Assembly (NCBI RefSeq): GCF_003852525.1
Contig: NZ_QAJL01000002.1
Span: forward strand, 1-64,000
Length of the DNA: 64,000 nucleotides
Direction: 5' to 3'
From: Pedobacter sp. KBW06
GTDB lineage: Bacteria; Bacteroidota; Bacteroidia; Sphingobacteriales; Sphingobacteriaceae
The position numbers and the translations under genes are program-made. The notes beneath the pieces are model-generated. The model was not told where the DNA came from. It saw only the letters and a program-made list of their open reading frames with translations, and ran no database searches. Shown here piece by piece: positions 43,462 through 58,400 of the stretch. Each line of letters begins with the position of its first letter. Position 1 is the stretch's first letter.

Positions 43462-46400
43462 TTACCTTTTTATAAACATCCATCCTTTAAATGCAGTTGT
43501 GCTGCCCGATTTCTCTTTCCTGAGGATCAGGTAGTAATAAGTACCTTCATTCAGCTGACTACCATCCCAATCGTTCAGGTAATTGGCAGAACGGTAAACT
43601 TCATTCCCCCATCTGTTGAAGATCGTTACCTGTGTTCCCGGATAATTTTCCAGTCCCTTGATTTTGAAGGTATCATTACTGCCATCTCCGTTTGGAGTAA
43701 TGATATTAGGAATGATAAAGTCTGCATTATCTACTGTAGTAGAAACCGTATTACTGCTGACTTCTACCGTACCTGCACCTGAGAATGCCCTGGCCGTATT
43801 GTCGATCTTTCCGGTAAATGATTTGGAAATATTACCGGTAATGGTCAGGATCACTTTGTTTCCGGCACCTGCAGGAAGGTCAGCTGTGACGCTTACATTA
43901 CTGCTGCTTCCCGTTCCTCCGGATATGATTTTCGCAGTTCCGGTGATTGCAGTTGTCCATTTCACATTCTGTATATCACTGCTGATCAAATCGGCGATCA
44001 CCATATTATCGGCATTGCTGAAAGAAGTATTGCTCACCTCTACCACATAGGTGATCAGGTCGCCTGATTTCAACTGAGCAGGTCCGGTTTTAGTAATGGC
44101 AAATGCAGGGGTTTTGCTGACTTCCGTCACTACCGGTGGGGTTACTACCGGTGGAATACCCGGTTCAGCAGGTGTACCCGTTGCCGTGTTACTCAACGGA
44201 CCAGTGTAGGCAGGATCAACAGTACCTGTAATGGTGATGATCAGCTTGTTGGCTGCACCAGCAGCAATGTCTCCTTTTACAGAAATCGCATTCCCTGATC
44301 CGCTGGCTCCGCTTGTAACCGCTGCTGTTCCGGCGGTACTCGTTGTCCAGCTCACATTTTTGATTTGTGAAGGCACATTATCGGTAATCACCAGGTCTTT
44401 TGCATTGCTGAATCCAATGTTACCCGCGGTGATCACATAAGTAATCGGAGCACCTGCACTGACCTTGGCAGGCCCGGTTTTCACAATGGTAATTCCCGGC
44501 TTCAAGGTCGTCTCGGTTTCTACCGGTGGGGTCACCACTGGTGGATTTCCAGGCTCTACCGGTGTCACCGTTGCCGTGTTACTTAATTTACCTGCAAAAG
44601 AGGCATCCACAGTACCGGTAATGTCTATCGTAATGATGTCATTCGATCCCGATGGAAGCGTTGCAGTTACACTCAGGTTATTTCCTGATCCGGTTTGTCC
44701 GTTAGAAATGCTGGCATTTCCGGTAACTGCAGCTGTCCAGGTTACTCCTGTTAATTTAGCAGGAACGACATCACTGATGACCGCATTCTGTGCCGTACCA
44801 GGTCCGGTATTGTATACTTTGATCTGGTATTTCATCACCTGACCTGCGGCTATTGTTGCAGGACCGGTTTTGCTGATTTTTAAATTTGACACATTGGTAA
44901 CGGTAGTGCTTACTTCTGAATTGATCACTGGCTTGGCAGGATCTGCAGGTGTAAGTGCCGCTTTATTGAGGATCACTCCTGCAAAAGTTGGATTCACCTT
45001 ACCATTAATGGTTACGATGATGCTTCCGTTTGCAGGCAGATCTGCGGTAAGGTCAACGTTATTGGCTGCGCCATTTGCACCAGAGCTGATCGTTGCACCG
45101 CCGCTCAGTGTGCTCGTCCATGAGACACCGGTTACCTGAGCAGGAACAACATCTTTCACTTTCACACCCAGCGCATCTGATGGTCCGGCATTGCTGATTC
45201 TTAAGGTATAACTGATTGATTCTCCAGAGTTCAGTGTGGCAGGACCGCTTTTCAGCAGGCTTAAACTCGCATTGTTCACAATCGCGGTAGTCACCGTGTT
45301 AGAAGTTACTGCAGGATTTCCAGGCTCAACAGGGGTCGCAGTAGCGGTATTGCTGATGCTTCCGTTTGCTGCATTTGCAGGAACCAATCCAGTAATGTTG
45401 ACGATTACCGTACCATTTCCGGCAGGAAGATCAACTTTAAGGGCAACTGCATTTCCGGTACCTGTTGCACCGGACCTGATCACCGCGGCTGAATTGGCCG
45501 TAGCGGTCCAGCTGACACCAGTCAACACTGCCGGAACTGCATCGGCAACATCCACATTCATTGCATTTCCAGGACCTGCATTGCTGAGTTCAAGGGTATA
45601 ATTGACCACTTTACCCGCTTCAATACTTGTAGGTCCGGATTTCAGGATCCTTACACTTGATTTATTACTTACTGTAGTCGTCACATCGCCGGAGGTTACC
45701 GGAGGATTTCCTGGTTCTGATGGGGTAACTGTTGCATTATTTAACAGTTGTCCGCTAAATCCAGGATCTATTGTTCCGTTAATCGTGATGTTGATTTCAT
45801 TGGCTGCACCTGCAGGAATATTTGCAGAAACAGTTACCGTATTTCCGGTTCCGGCTGCTCCTGAATTGATAACCGCAGTTCCTGCTGAGGTTGCCGTCCA
45901 GCTCACAGCAGTTACTCCAGCCGGCACCAGATCTTTAATCTGTGCCTGGGCTGCATTACTAGGTCCGCTGTTTTTCACTTTGATCGTATAAGTGATTGCA
46001 GAACCTGAAACCCCGGTCTGAGGTCCTGATTTGCTGATGCTCAATCCGGACACAGAACTGATTTGTGTATTTACCTGACTGGTATTGTTTGCCGGGTTGA
46101 AATCTGCAACACCATTTGGTGTGCTTACACTTGCCACATTACTGATACTGCCCGATGGCGTATTGGCGTTCACCACTCCATTGACATTGATCAGAATGTA
46201 GTTTGCCGCGCCTACCGGAACATTCGCCTGTGTCAGAACAGCGTTTGAAGTGCCAGATGAAGCACCGGTCAGACTTGCCGCCCCGAAGGCCTGTGCAGTC
46301 CAGCTGATCTGTCCAACTTCCACAGGAACATTATCGGTAATGATCAGACCAGCGACATCTATTGGTCCCTGATTGCTGACTTTTAGCGTATAGTTAATAT

Positions 46401-49400
46401 CAGAACCTGAAGTCACTGCCTGAGGCCCTGTTTTTTCTATTTTAAGATCAGTAGACTGATTTACGGCAGTGACCACTGAGCTTTTCCTTTCTCCATTTGC
46501 CGTTACTGTTACGGTATTGGTGAAGGTTGCGCCGGCTGTGGCTTTAACCGTTCCCTGAATGTCGATGGTGATTGCGGTAAGCGGATCGTTATCGGCAGGG
46601 ATATCAGCTTTGAAACTGATGTTGTTGCCGGTACCTGTGCCTGTTCCGATAATTGTTGCTCCGCCGGTTTGAGTAGCTACCCAGCTGCTTACTGCGACAT
46701 CTGCAGGAACCGGATCAGAAATATCGGCATTGGTAATGTTACCTGCACCACCATTTCTGATGATAATTTTATAATTGATCGGATCACCGATATTGACCGT
46801 TGAAGGTCCGCTTTTCGATACCCTGAGCACCGGATCATTGTTCACGATGGTTGGTACGGTACTGGTATTTGAGCTCAGTTCCGGATCCGTGATCGGACTT
46901 CCGACAGGGAAGAAAGCGGTTGCGGTATTGGTGAAGGCTGTTTTATCCGGATTGTTCGCTTTTACTTTTGCACGGATATCAATACTGATGATGCCTGTTC
47001 CGGCAGGAATATTTCCGGTGATATCGATATCTCCCGTACCGTTGGCAGCACTAACCGTTGCAGCACCTGTAAGCGTCGCAGTCCAGGTTGCTCCTGCTTC
47101 CAGATTCCCTGGAATCATATCTTTGATCAATACGCCTATGGCATCACTTGGTCCATCATTCACAATACGAAGGTTGTAAGTCATCATCTCTCCCACTGCA
47201 ATGTCTGCAGGTCCGGATTTGGTAATCCTCACATTCGCCACTCTGGTAATTGTTGTAGTTACTGTGCTTGTTGCAGGCGTTGGATCTGTAATCCCAGCTC
47301 CAGGTGTTGCTGTAGCTGTGTTTACAAGACTACTGCCTGCATAAGCAGCATCAACCGTTCCGGTTACCAGAATCTGTACTGTTGCATTACCGGCAGGAAT
47401 CGATGCATTTAAATTGATGTTCCCTGTTCCGGTATTCGCTCCGGTAATGGCTGCGCCATTCTGAGCGGTAGCCGTCCAGTTGACACCCGTTAAACCAACC
47501 GGAATCACATCTGCAATATTTACAGTTCCCGCATTACTTGGCCCTGCATTTTTCACATTGATGGTATAACTGATGGCCGAGCCTGCAACTACGGTTGAAG
47601 GTCCGGTTTTCTGAATCTGAATATCCGCTGTTTTCACCACATTGGTGGTCACCTCATCAGATGGTACAGCAGGATTACCTGGTTCCGATGGTGTTGCAGT
47701 AAAGCTATTTTTCAATGTTGCTCCGGCATAACCAGGATCAACATCTCCTGTAATCAGTACCGTTACTGAATTTCCGGTACCTGCAGGGATGTTCACCCTT
47801 GGATTTACCGCAGTACCGCTACCGGTTCCATTGGCCACAATACTGGCTGTACCAGCGATGCTTGTGGTCCAGCTCACATTGAGAATGCCCGCAGGGATTG
47901 CATCATTGATTACCAGATTTGCTGCATCGGCAGGCCCATCATTAAATACCTCAAGGGTATAACTAATACGCTCTCCGGCGGCAATGGAAGTCGGTGCAGA
48001 TTTCACTGCCCTGATGTTTAATTTATGATCTACGGTAGTAGTTATCGTATTTGACGGTACTGCAGGGATGCCTGGTTCTGATGGCGTTGCAGTGGCAGTA
48101 TTTGTTAATACTCCAGCTGGTGCTGATCCCGGAACCTTTCCGGTAATCGTGATCAGGATGCGGTTGGCCGCACCGGCATTGATGTCTCCCTTTACAGAAA
48201 CTGCATTGCCTGTACCCGTAGCACCGCTGATCAGCGTAGCTGCACCTTCAGTTGTTGCAGACCAGCTCACATCGGTTAATCCGGCAGGAACAGGGTCTGT
48301 AATAGACAAGTTACGTGCATCAGATGGTCCGTTATTTCCTGCGATTAAAGTATAGGTTACCGTCTGACCGGCAGAAATCTGTGATGGTCCGCTTTTTACC
48401 AGGCTTACAGAAGGTTCCAATTTGATGGTCGTCGTTACCGTAGAGCTCGCCGGAACGGTTCCTTGTTCTGAAGGGGTTACCGTTGCTTTATTCACTAAAT
48501 CTGTGGCTGCAGAAGGGTTCACTTTTCCTTTTACGGTAATCAGAACGGTATTTGCTGAACCGGCAGGGACGTTCACATTGACAGAAAGGTTATTGCCATT
48601 TCCGACAGCACCACTCAAGACACTTGCTGCCCCATTTATGGTGGTTGTCCAGGTTACTCCGGTGATGTTCACAGGGATCTGATCTGTAACAGAAGCATTG
48701 TCTGCATTGGCCGTTCCTGTATTGCTGACATTGATCGTATAGGTAATGTCCTGACCAGCAGAAATCGTAGCAGGCCCGTTTTTAGCGATGGCTAAAACAG
48801 GTGTTTTACTTACCACTGCAGTAGTCGTTGCTTCTACCGGAACAATACCAGGTTCTGATGGGCTTGCGATTGCTTTATTGGTTAGATTTCCATTAAATGA
48901 AGGATCAATGGTTCCTTTAACCGTAATGACGATGGTATTGGCGATGCCGGCAGGAATGTTACCCGTTAACTGGATCACATTACCTGTTCCACTTCCTCCA
49001 CTGTTCACTGCTGCTGTTCCGGTAATACCTGAGGTCCAGCTCACATTGCTTAATAAAGCAGGTACATCATCAGTAATCAACAGGTTCTGTGCATTACTCA
49101 ATCCCGTATTTCCGGCGGTAATCGTATAGGTAATTTCTGATCCTGCAATTGCAGCAGCAGGACCATCCTTACGAAGAACGATTCCCGGTTTAGATCCTAC
49201 CTCTGTTTCTACCGGAGGGGTAACTACATTTGGTACATTGATTCCAGGAACCGAAGCGGTAGCGACGTTATTGATTTTTCCTGAGAACCCTGGGTTAACT
49301 GTACCTTTTACGGTAATGGTAATTTTATTATTTGCATTTCCGGCAGGTAAATCTCCGCTCACACGAACCTGATTTCCTGTTCCTGAAGCTCCGGTAATCA

Positions 49401-52400
49401 CCGTTGCTACGCCAGACTGAACTGCAGTCCAGCTCACATTGATCAGCTCTGCAGGAACATCATCTACGATAGCTGTACCCGATGCATTACTTAATCCGTT
49501 ATTCACGACTACAATGGTATAGGTAACCTCTCCTCCGGCGGTAGCTGTCGGCTGTCCGGTTTTAGTCACTACAATAATTGGTTTCTTATCCACATTTGTC
49601 TCTACCGGAGGACTGACCACAGGAGGATTACCTGGTTCTGAAGGTGTTCCGGTAACAATATTGGTAATCTTACCTGCAAAATCAGGATTTAATGTTCCAT
49701 TAACTGTGATGCTGATTTTATTACCGGTACCGGCAGGAATATTACCGTTCAATACGACATTTCCTGTTCCTGTAGCAGCTCCATTGATGGTACTGCTTCC
49801 CGAAACCGTGGCAGCCCAGGTTGCCCCTGTAATTGCCGGGTCAAGTATATCTGAGATGGCGAGATTTTTAGCATTACTCAAACCTGTATTGCTGACCTCA
49901 ATCACATAACTAATGGCTCCCCCTGCAGTTGCAGAAGCAGGACCTGTTTTATTGATGACAATTACCGGTGTCTGCGTCACCACCGTAGTTACAGGCGGGG
50001 TAACCACTGGTGGATTACCAGGCTCTGCAGGTGTAGCGGTAGCGGTATTGCTTAATGTTCCGGCAAAAGAAGGATCTACCGTTCCATTCACTGTAATTGT
50101 TATTTTATTGCTGGCCCCCGCAGGAATATTTCCATTCAGGCTGACCGCATTTCCTGAGCCCTGATTCAATCCGTTGATTGAGCTGTTTCCGGAAACAACG
50201 GCAGTCCAGCTTACATTTTTGATGTCCGCAGGTACAGCATCAGTAATCACCAGGTTATTGGCATCACTTAATCCGGTATTGTTGGCCTCAATCGTATAGG
50301 TAATGGCTCCACCTGCAACGGCTGTTGCCGGGCCTGTTTTGCTCATTACAATTACAGGACGCTGAACAACCACCGTTTCTACCGGTGGGGTCACCACTGG
50401 CGGGTTGTCCGGATCAGCAGGGGTCACGGTAGCAATATTACTGATCGTTCCAGCATAAGATGCGGCAACCTTACCTGTTACGGTAATGGTAATTTCATGC
50501 TGCTGGCCTACCGGGATATTGGCTTTCACACTTAAGGCATTTCCGGTTCCGGTTGTACCTTCAGTAATTACCGATCCGCCGGTTACCTCCGTTGTCCAGC
50601 TGACATTTTCCAGTTGAACCGGAACGGCATCTGTGATCAGGGCAGCCAGTGCAGTACTTGGTCCTTCATTAGAGACCTTAATCTGATAAGTCATCACCTG
50701 ACCCGCGATGGCATTTGCCGTACCGCTTTTGCTGATGAGTAATTTGGTTAATTTTTTAACGGTTGTAGTCGCCACCGCATTGATTGGTGTCTCTCCTGCT
50801 TCCGTTGGTGTTAATGTGGCCGTATTGGTCAGTGTTCCCGCAAATAGCGGATCTACAGTACCTTTTACGTTAACCAAGATTGTTCCGTTTACAGGAATGT
50901 CTGCGGTTAGGTCCAGGTTATTTCCTGTTCCGGTCGCGCCATTGCTGATCACTACACCTCCGGCAACGGTACTCGTCCATGATACCACTTTGATATCCGC
51001 CGGAACCACATCTGTCAGCCTTGTCGCCGTTGCGTTTGAAGGCCCCGTATTTTTTATGGCTAAAGTATAAGTGATCGCCTCTCCTGCATTCAATGTCGCA
51101 GGGCCGGACTTGGTTAAACTCAGGGTTACATTTTTAACAATCGCCGTGGTGACTTCATTAGAAGTGACCGGCGGATTGCCCGGTTCTGCCGGAGTTGCCA
51201 CTGCAGAATTCAGCAGGTTACCCGTTGCACTGTTAGCCGGAACATCTCCGATAATGGTGATCGTTAATTTTCCTGCTCCTGCAAGCAGGTTTGCGGTAAC
51301 TGAAACTGCGTTGTTATTCGTTCCTGCTGCACCCGCAGTCACGACAGCACCTGCGGTGGTCGCTGTTGTCCAGCGAACATTGGTTAAACCTGCAGGAACC
51401 TGGTCAGTGATGACCGCAGCAACTGCATTACCAGGTCCTGAATTGCTGACTTCAACACTGTATTGTACCGTTCCTCCGGCATCTACTACTGAAGGTCCGG
51501 ATTTGACAATCGTTAAACCTGATTTATTCAATACATTGGTCGTCACATTTTCTGAAGTTACCGGTGGGTTTCCTGGTTCTACAGGTGTAGCCACTGCGTT
51601 GTTCAGCAATTGTCCGGCAAATCCGGGATCAATGGTTCCTTTGATCGTGATGGTCACCTCATTTCCTGCACCTGCAGGGATATCAGCAACAAGGCTGACA
51701 TTGTTATTATTCGTTCCTGTTGCACCAGCCGTAATGTTTGCGGTTCCGGTTTTGGCAGAAGTCCAGCTTACATTTTTAATATTGGAAGGCACCACATCAG
51801 TAATCGTGGTCTGTAAGACGTTACTTGGTCCGGCATTGGAAACGAGCACTGTGTAAGTAATTTCAGCACCTGATACCGCATCGGAAGGTCCCATCTTACG
51901 AACAGACAATCCTGATTTTGAGGTAACTGCAGTAACTACTGAGCTCGTATTATTGGCGGTATTAAAATCTGATTTGCCCGGAGGTAAAGTAACCGCAGCA
52001 GTATTGGTAATGTTTTTACCCGCTGTTGCTGCATCTACTGTTCCCTGAACATTAATCAGGATATAATTGGCTGCACCTGCTGCGATGTTTGCAGTAGTGC
52101 TGATGTTATTTGTTGTTCCCTGTGTCGCTCCGGTAAGTGTCGCAGTTCCGAACAGCGTGCTTGTCCAAACGACATTTTTGATATCTGCAGGGATATTATC
52201 AGCGATGGTTAGTCCTGTAATATTTACAGGTCCGTCATTTCCGATTTTCAGCTGATAAGTAATGGCCGAACCTGCAATCACCGATTGCGGGCCACTTTTC
52301 TCTACATAAACATCGGTCGACTGATTCACCGCGGTGACCACTGCACTCTTTTTCTCTCCATTGGCTTCCACCACCACCTCATTGGTAAAGGTGGCATCAG

Positions 52401-55400
52401 CAGTCGTTTTCACTGTGCCGGTGATTCTGATGAAAATAAGGGCAGGCATAGAGCCAGGCGCAGTGGCCGGAATATTACCGGTAGTGATAATCGAATTGCC
52501 CGTTCCGGATAACATAGCCGAAGAACCGGCCACAGTAGCTCCGTTTGATGGCGTAATTGTCCAGTTCGTAACGTCAACGGAATTCGGAACAATATCTGTA
52601 ATGGATGCATTGGTAATGTTACTGATTCCTCCGTTTTTAATTTCAATCGTATAATCGATTCTATCCCCGATATCAATCGTAGAAGGTCCGCTTTTCGAAA
52701 CCAACAGATCAGTTTGCAGCACTACCTGAGTAGGAACTGTACTGGTATTCGAAGAAAGATCAGGATCTGTAACCGGACTTCCCGGAGGGAAATTCGCAGT
52801 TGCCGTATTGGTGAAGGTTGCCGGAGTAGCTGCAGGATCTATCGTTCCCGTGATCACTACGTTGACCTCTCCTGTTCCCGCAGGGATTCCTGCGGTAAAG
52901 TTCACATTTCCTGATCCGTTTGTGGCACTTACGGTAGCCCCGTTAAGTCCCGTAGCAGTCCAGGTTGCATTCGTCACCCGGGTATTAAGTGCATCTAAGA
53001 TCACCACTCCCGGTGCGTCACTTGGACCATCGTTAACAATTCTTAGGTTATAAGTGATCACATCTCCTGCAATGACGTTTGCAGGTCCGGATTTAATGAT
53101 CCTTACATTTGCCACACGACCAACTGTCGTCGTTACGGTACTCGTAGCCGGTGTAGGATCTGTAATACCTGGTTCAGGTGTCGCAGTAGCTGTATTGGTC
53201 AATGAGGTCCCTGCAAAATTTGCTGCAATGGTTCCCGAGACATTGATCGTTACGGTACCCGCCCCCGAAGGAATTGCAGCCAGAACAGCAATATTATTTC
53301 CTGAACCGGTAGCGTTACCATTGATGGTTGCGCCATTCTGAGCAGTTGCAGTCCAGGTTACGCCGGTAATTCCTGCAGGAACCGCATCTGCGATACTGAC
53401 GTTGTTCGCATTTGAAGGTCCGGCATTATTTACGGTGATCGTATAATTGATCGCACGGCCGGCAACAACAGTTGAAGGTCCTGTTTTTTGAATCTGCAGG
53501 TCTGCTTTTCTACTGATTAAAGTCGTAGTGGTATTGGAAGTTACTGCCGGATTGCCAGGTTCTGAAGGAGTCACGTTAAAGACGTTTACCAGTTGTGTAC
53601 CTGCAAATGAAGGATCTACTTTACCTGTAACGGTTACCAGAACTGCATTGGCCGCACCTGCCGGAATATTCGCACTTAAACTCAGTGCAGATCCGCTTCC
53701 TGTTCCCCCCGAAATCAGCGATGCTGTTCCGGTGGTGCTCGTTGTCCAGCTGACATTAAGGATGCCTGCAGGCAACTGATCGGTCACCAGCAGATTTAAG
53801 GCATCACTTGGCCCGCTGTTTTTCACTTCCAGCGTATAGCTGATGTTCTCACCGGCAAATAATGCAGCTGTTGCTGATTTCACTGCCGAGATGTTTACTT
53901 TTTTATTGATGGTCGTCGTAATTGTATTTGAATTCACCGGAGGCACCCCAGGCTCTGCAGGTGTAGCCGTGGCAGTATTGGCAAATGAAGTTGAGCCGGT
54001 AGATGAAGGCACTTGTCCGCTGATGGTAATCAGGATACGGTTTCCTGCTCCTGCGGCGATGTTTCCTTTCACCAGCACACTATTGTTATTGGTTCCGCTG
54101 GCACCTGAAGTGATACTTGCAGTCCCCTCCACAGTTGTGCTCCAGCTGACATTGGTTAACGGAGCTGGCACGATATCGCTGATGCTTAAATTCGTCGCAT
54201 CAGATGGACCACTGTTACCCGCAATTACCGTATAAGTAACTGTTTGTCCTGCCGAGATTTGAGAAGGGCCGGATTTGGATAAGGTAATACCAGGAGTGGA
54301 TTTCAAGGTGGTAGTTACGGTAGAGCTGCCAGGTGTAGTACCTGGCTCAGCCGGAGTTACTGTACCCGTATTGCTGATGGTACCAGTGGCTGATGCACTA
54401 ACTGTTCCCTGAATGTTTACTTTCAGCACATTGGCTGTACCGGCAGGAATATTCGCTTTGACGCTGATGTTATTTCCTGTACCTGATGCTGTGCCCACGA
54501 TAACAGCGCTCGCATCGGCAACTGCCGACCAGGTCACATTTGAAATTCCCGCAGGAACCACATCGGTAATCGTGGCATTGTCAGCATTCGCTGTTCCGGT
54601 ATTGTTAATGGTTAAGGTATAATTAATCTGCTGACCCGCGGAGATCGTTGCAGGTCCTGTTTTTTGGATGCTTAATAAAGGTATTTTACTAATACCAGCT
54701 GTGCTCGTGGCTGTTTTAGCAACCGTTCCAGGCTCTGCAGGAGTAGCACTTGCCGTATTCGTAATTGTACCGCTAAATGCAGGGGAAACGATTCCGTTTA
54801 CCGTGACGGTAATCACATTGCCGCTTCCGGCAGGGAGATCACCGGTAATGCTGATTGCATTTCCTGATCCGCTAGGCGTACCGTTAATCACTGCCGTTCC
54901 GCTTACTGCGGCAGACCAGGTCACGCCGGTAATTGATGCCGGTACCTGATCGGCTATCACCAATGCCCTGGCATCAGAGCTGCTAAAATTATTAACCGTA
55001 ATGGTATAGCTGATGTTTTGTCCGGCGATCAATGTTGCAGGACCTGTTTTGCTGATGCTCACATCCGGAGTACGGCTTGCAGTAGCCGTCGTAGTAGAGG
55101 TTACTGCCGTAGTGCCAGCCTCTGATGGTGTAGCAGTAGCCGTGTTGACGATGCTTCCGCTAAAGGCCGGATCAACCGTACCTCTAATGGTTAAAGTAAC
55201 TTTATTTGCTGCACCGGCCGGAATATCGGCAGAAACAGCAAGGTTATTATTTGAGCCGGTGGCTCCGGTATTGATCAGGGCGGTCCCTGATACTGCCGAA
55301 GTCCAGGTTACCCCTTTAATACTTGCAGGGATGACATCCGCAATTGCCACTGCAACAGCATTAGAAGTTCCGGTATTTGAAACGGTAACGGTATAAGTGA

Positions 55401-58400
55401 TTTGCTGACCTGCGGTAATCGTTGCAGGGCCTGCTTTGACAATGCTCAGGATTGGTTTTCTGCTAACCGCAGTGGTGGCGGTTGCCGATTTAGGTGTTGT
55501 ACCCGGCTCCGCAGGTGTTGCGGTGGCGGTGTTTGTCAGCGATCCGTTAAATGAAGCAGCAACTGTTCCGGTCACCGTGATCGTGATTTTATTCGCCGCT
55601 CCGGCAGGAAGGTTTCCGGTAATGCTGATCGCATTTCCTGTTCCCGTTCCTGTACCAATCAGTCCCGCCAGACCAGCGGTACTGGCCGTCCAGTTTACAT
55701 TTCCAATCTCTGCAGGTACCGCATCTGTAATCACCAATGCTTTTGCATCGGCAACACTGGTATTGGTCACCTCTATCGTATAGCTGATGTTTTGTCCGGC
55801 GTTTAATGTTGCAGGTCCGGTTTTGGTAATGGTCAGTACCGGAGTCCGGCCCACCTGTGTGGTTACGGTAGAACTTGAAGAAGGACTGCCCACCTCTGAT
55901 GGATCTGCTGTACCGGTATTACTGATGCTTCCACTGAAGGAAGGATCAACAGTTCCGTTGATCGTTACCAAAATTGCATTTGCAGCACCCGTCGGGATAT
56001 TGCCATTCAGGCTTACTGAATTTCCTGTTCCGGCTCCCGTACCGATAAGTGTTGCTGTACCCTGTACTGCAGAAGTCCAGCTTACATTTTTAATTTGTGT
56101 TGGAACGGCATCTGTGATCGATGCATTCATTGCATCACTCAATCCGTTATTGGTAATTTTTAAAGTATAAGAGATGGCAGTTCCGGCCTGTGCGGTGGAA
56201 GGTCCGTTTTTCAACATCACTAATCCGGACTGATTGGAAATCGTAGTGACCACCGTATTCGAATTCACGGTAGGTACCGGCTCCGTCGGGATCACTATGG
56301 CCATATTGCTAAAGTTTCCTGTTGCAGAAGGCAGTACTGTTCCGGTTACATCGATAACAATGGTATTTCCGGCTCCGGCAGGAATATTTCCGGTAAAGTT
56401 GATGTTGTTTCCTGTATTGGAGGCATTACCGGCAAAACTTGCTGTTCCTGTTTTGCTGACCACCCAGTTGACATTGGTGATCTTCGCAGGAACAGCATCT
56501 CTGATCGTGGTACCAATGGCGTCACCGATACCGGTATTGCTAATGATGATTTTATAAGTGATTGCATCGCCGGCAATGACATTTGAAGGTCCGTTTTTCG
56601 TTGCCGACAATTGTGGTATTCTGCTAACCGCCGTCGTCGCTGTAGAAGTAGGTGAAAGACTACCAGGCTCAGTTGCAGTTACCGATGCCGTATTTACACT
56701 ATTTCCATTAAAAGCAGCGCCAACAGTTCCATTAACGGTAAATACAATTTTATTGCCTGTACCGGCCGGAATATTGGCCACCGCCTGAAGGTTATTGCCC
56801 GTTCCGGTAGCTCCGGAAGTAATTGTTGCTGCTCCTGTAACGGAAGAACTCCAGGTTACCCCTTGAATCTCCGAAGGAATAACGTCGTTGATATTCGCAG
56901 CAGTTGCATTACTTGGTCCGGTATTTCCAACGGTAATGGTATAAGAAATCGCCGCTCCGGAGTTTAGGGTTGCCGGCGCGGTTTTTAAAATAGTTAAACC
57001 TGATTTTGCGCTAAGCACGGTATTTACCGGCGTGGAGGTAACCGGTGTTACACCTGGCTCTGCAGGCGTTGCTGTAGCACTGTTTGTGATCGTACCGGTA
57101 GCATTTGAATTTATCGTTCCCGAAACAGCGATCTGGATCGTACCGTTTGCACTAAAATCAGCATTAAGGCTGATGGCATTTCCCGTTCCGCTGGCTCCTG
57201 AACTGATCACTGCAGTGCCACTGGTTACAGAACTTGTCCAGCTCACATTGCTGATAGCAGATGGAACGGCGTCTGTGATGACTGTGCTTAAACTATTGGA
57301 AGGCCCGGTATTTTTAACCGTTATCGTATAAGTGATATTATCGCCCGCAATAGCTGTTGCAGGTCCGGTTTTGGCAACCGTAAATACAGGTTGTTTTTTT
57401 ACCGCAGTAACCACCTGAGAACTCACAGGTGTACTTCCGCTTTCTTTTGGGGTTGCAGTCGCCACATTGGTAATGTTTCCTGCAAAAGCTGGATTAACAG
57501 TTCCTGTTACGGTAATCGTAACTTTATTTGCTGCCCCTGCCGCAATATTCGCGGTTACATTTACATTTGACGTATTTCCCGTAGCGCCTGCGGTAATTGT
57601 GGATGAACCTGCAATTTGCGTAGTCCAGCTGACATTCGTTAAAGCAGCAGGAACAGGATCTGCAATGACAATTCCAGTCGCATTACTTGGTCCGTTATTT
57701 CCCACTTCAATCTGATAGCTGATCACGTTTCCGGCAACTGCATTTGAAGGACCGGTCTTTGTAATAACAACTCCCGAAGTACTCGTCACATTTGAATTTA
57801 CCGTTGAGTTACTACCTGTGCCATTCGGCTCTGCAGGCGTAGCAGTTCCGGTATTGCTAATTGTTCCGGTTGCGCCTGGATTTACCGTTCCGGTGATGGT
57901 TACCGTTACTGTGTTTCCTGTCCCCGCAGGGATATTCGCTTTAAGGTTTACCGCATTACCGGTACCTGTTGCACCCGTAGTCACCAATGCAGCGCCTGCA
58001 ACTGCAGTGCTCCAGCTTACATTGGTTAAAGCTGCAGGTACCGCGTCAGTAATATCTGCATTAACCGCATTACTGCTTCCGGTATTGGTAATTGTTAAGG
58101 TATAAGTAGCAACATTACCCGCTGTAACATTTGCAGCACCCAACTTCGTAATGAGCAATACCGGTTTGACCTGAGTCGCGTTGACATCAGTAGCGGTATT
58201 GTTTGCCGGTACCGGGTCCGTAATTCCGGCAGGAGCAGTTACCGTAACTGTATTCGTTAGAGGCGTCGTCACTGCAGCACCTACGGTACCTGCAATGGTC
58301 AGCGTTGTGCTTTGTCCGTTGGCAAGTGTAAGCCCGGTCCAGTTTCCATTGGCACTGGTATAGGTACCATTGGCCGCCGTATAGCTTGTCGCAGTGAAAC

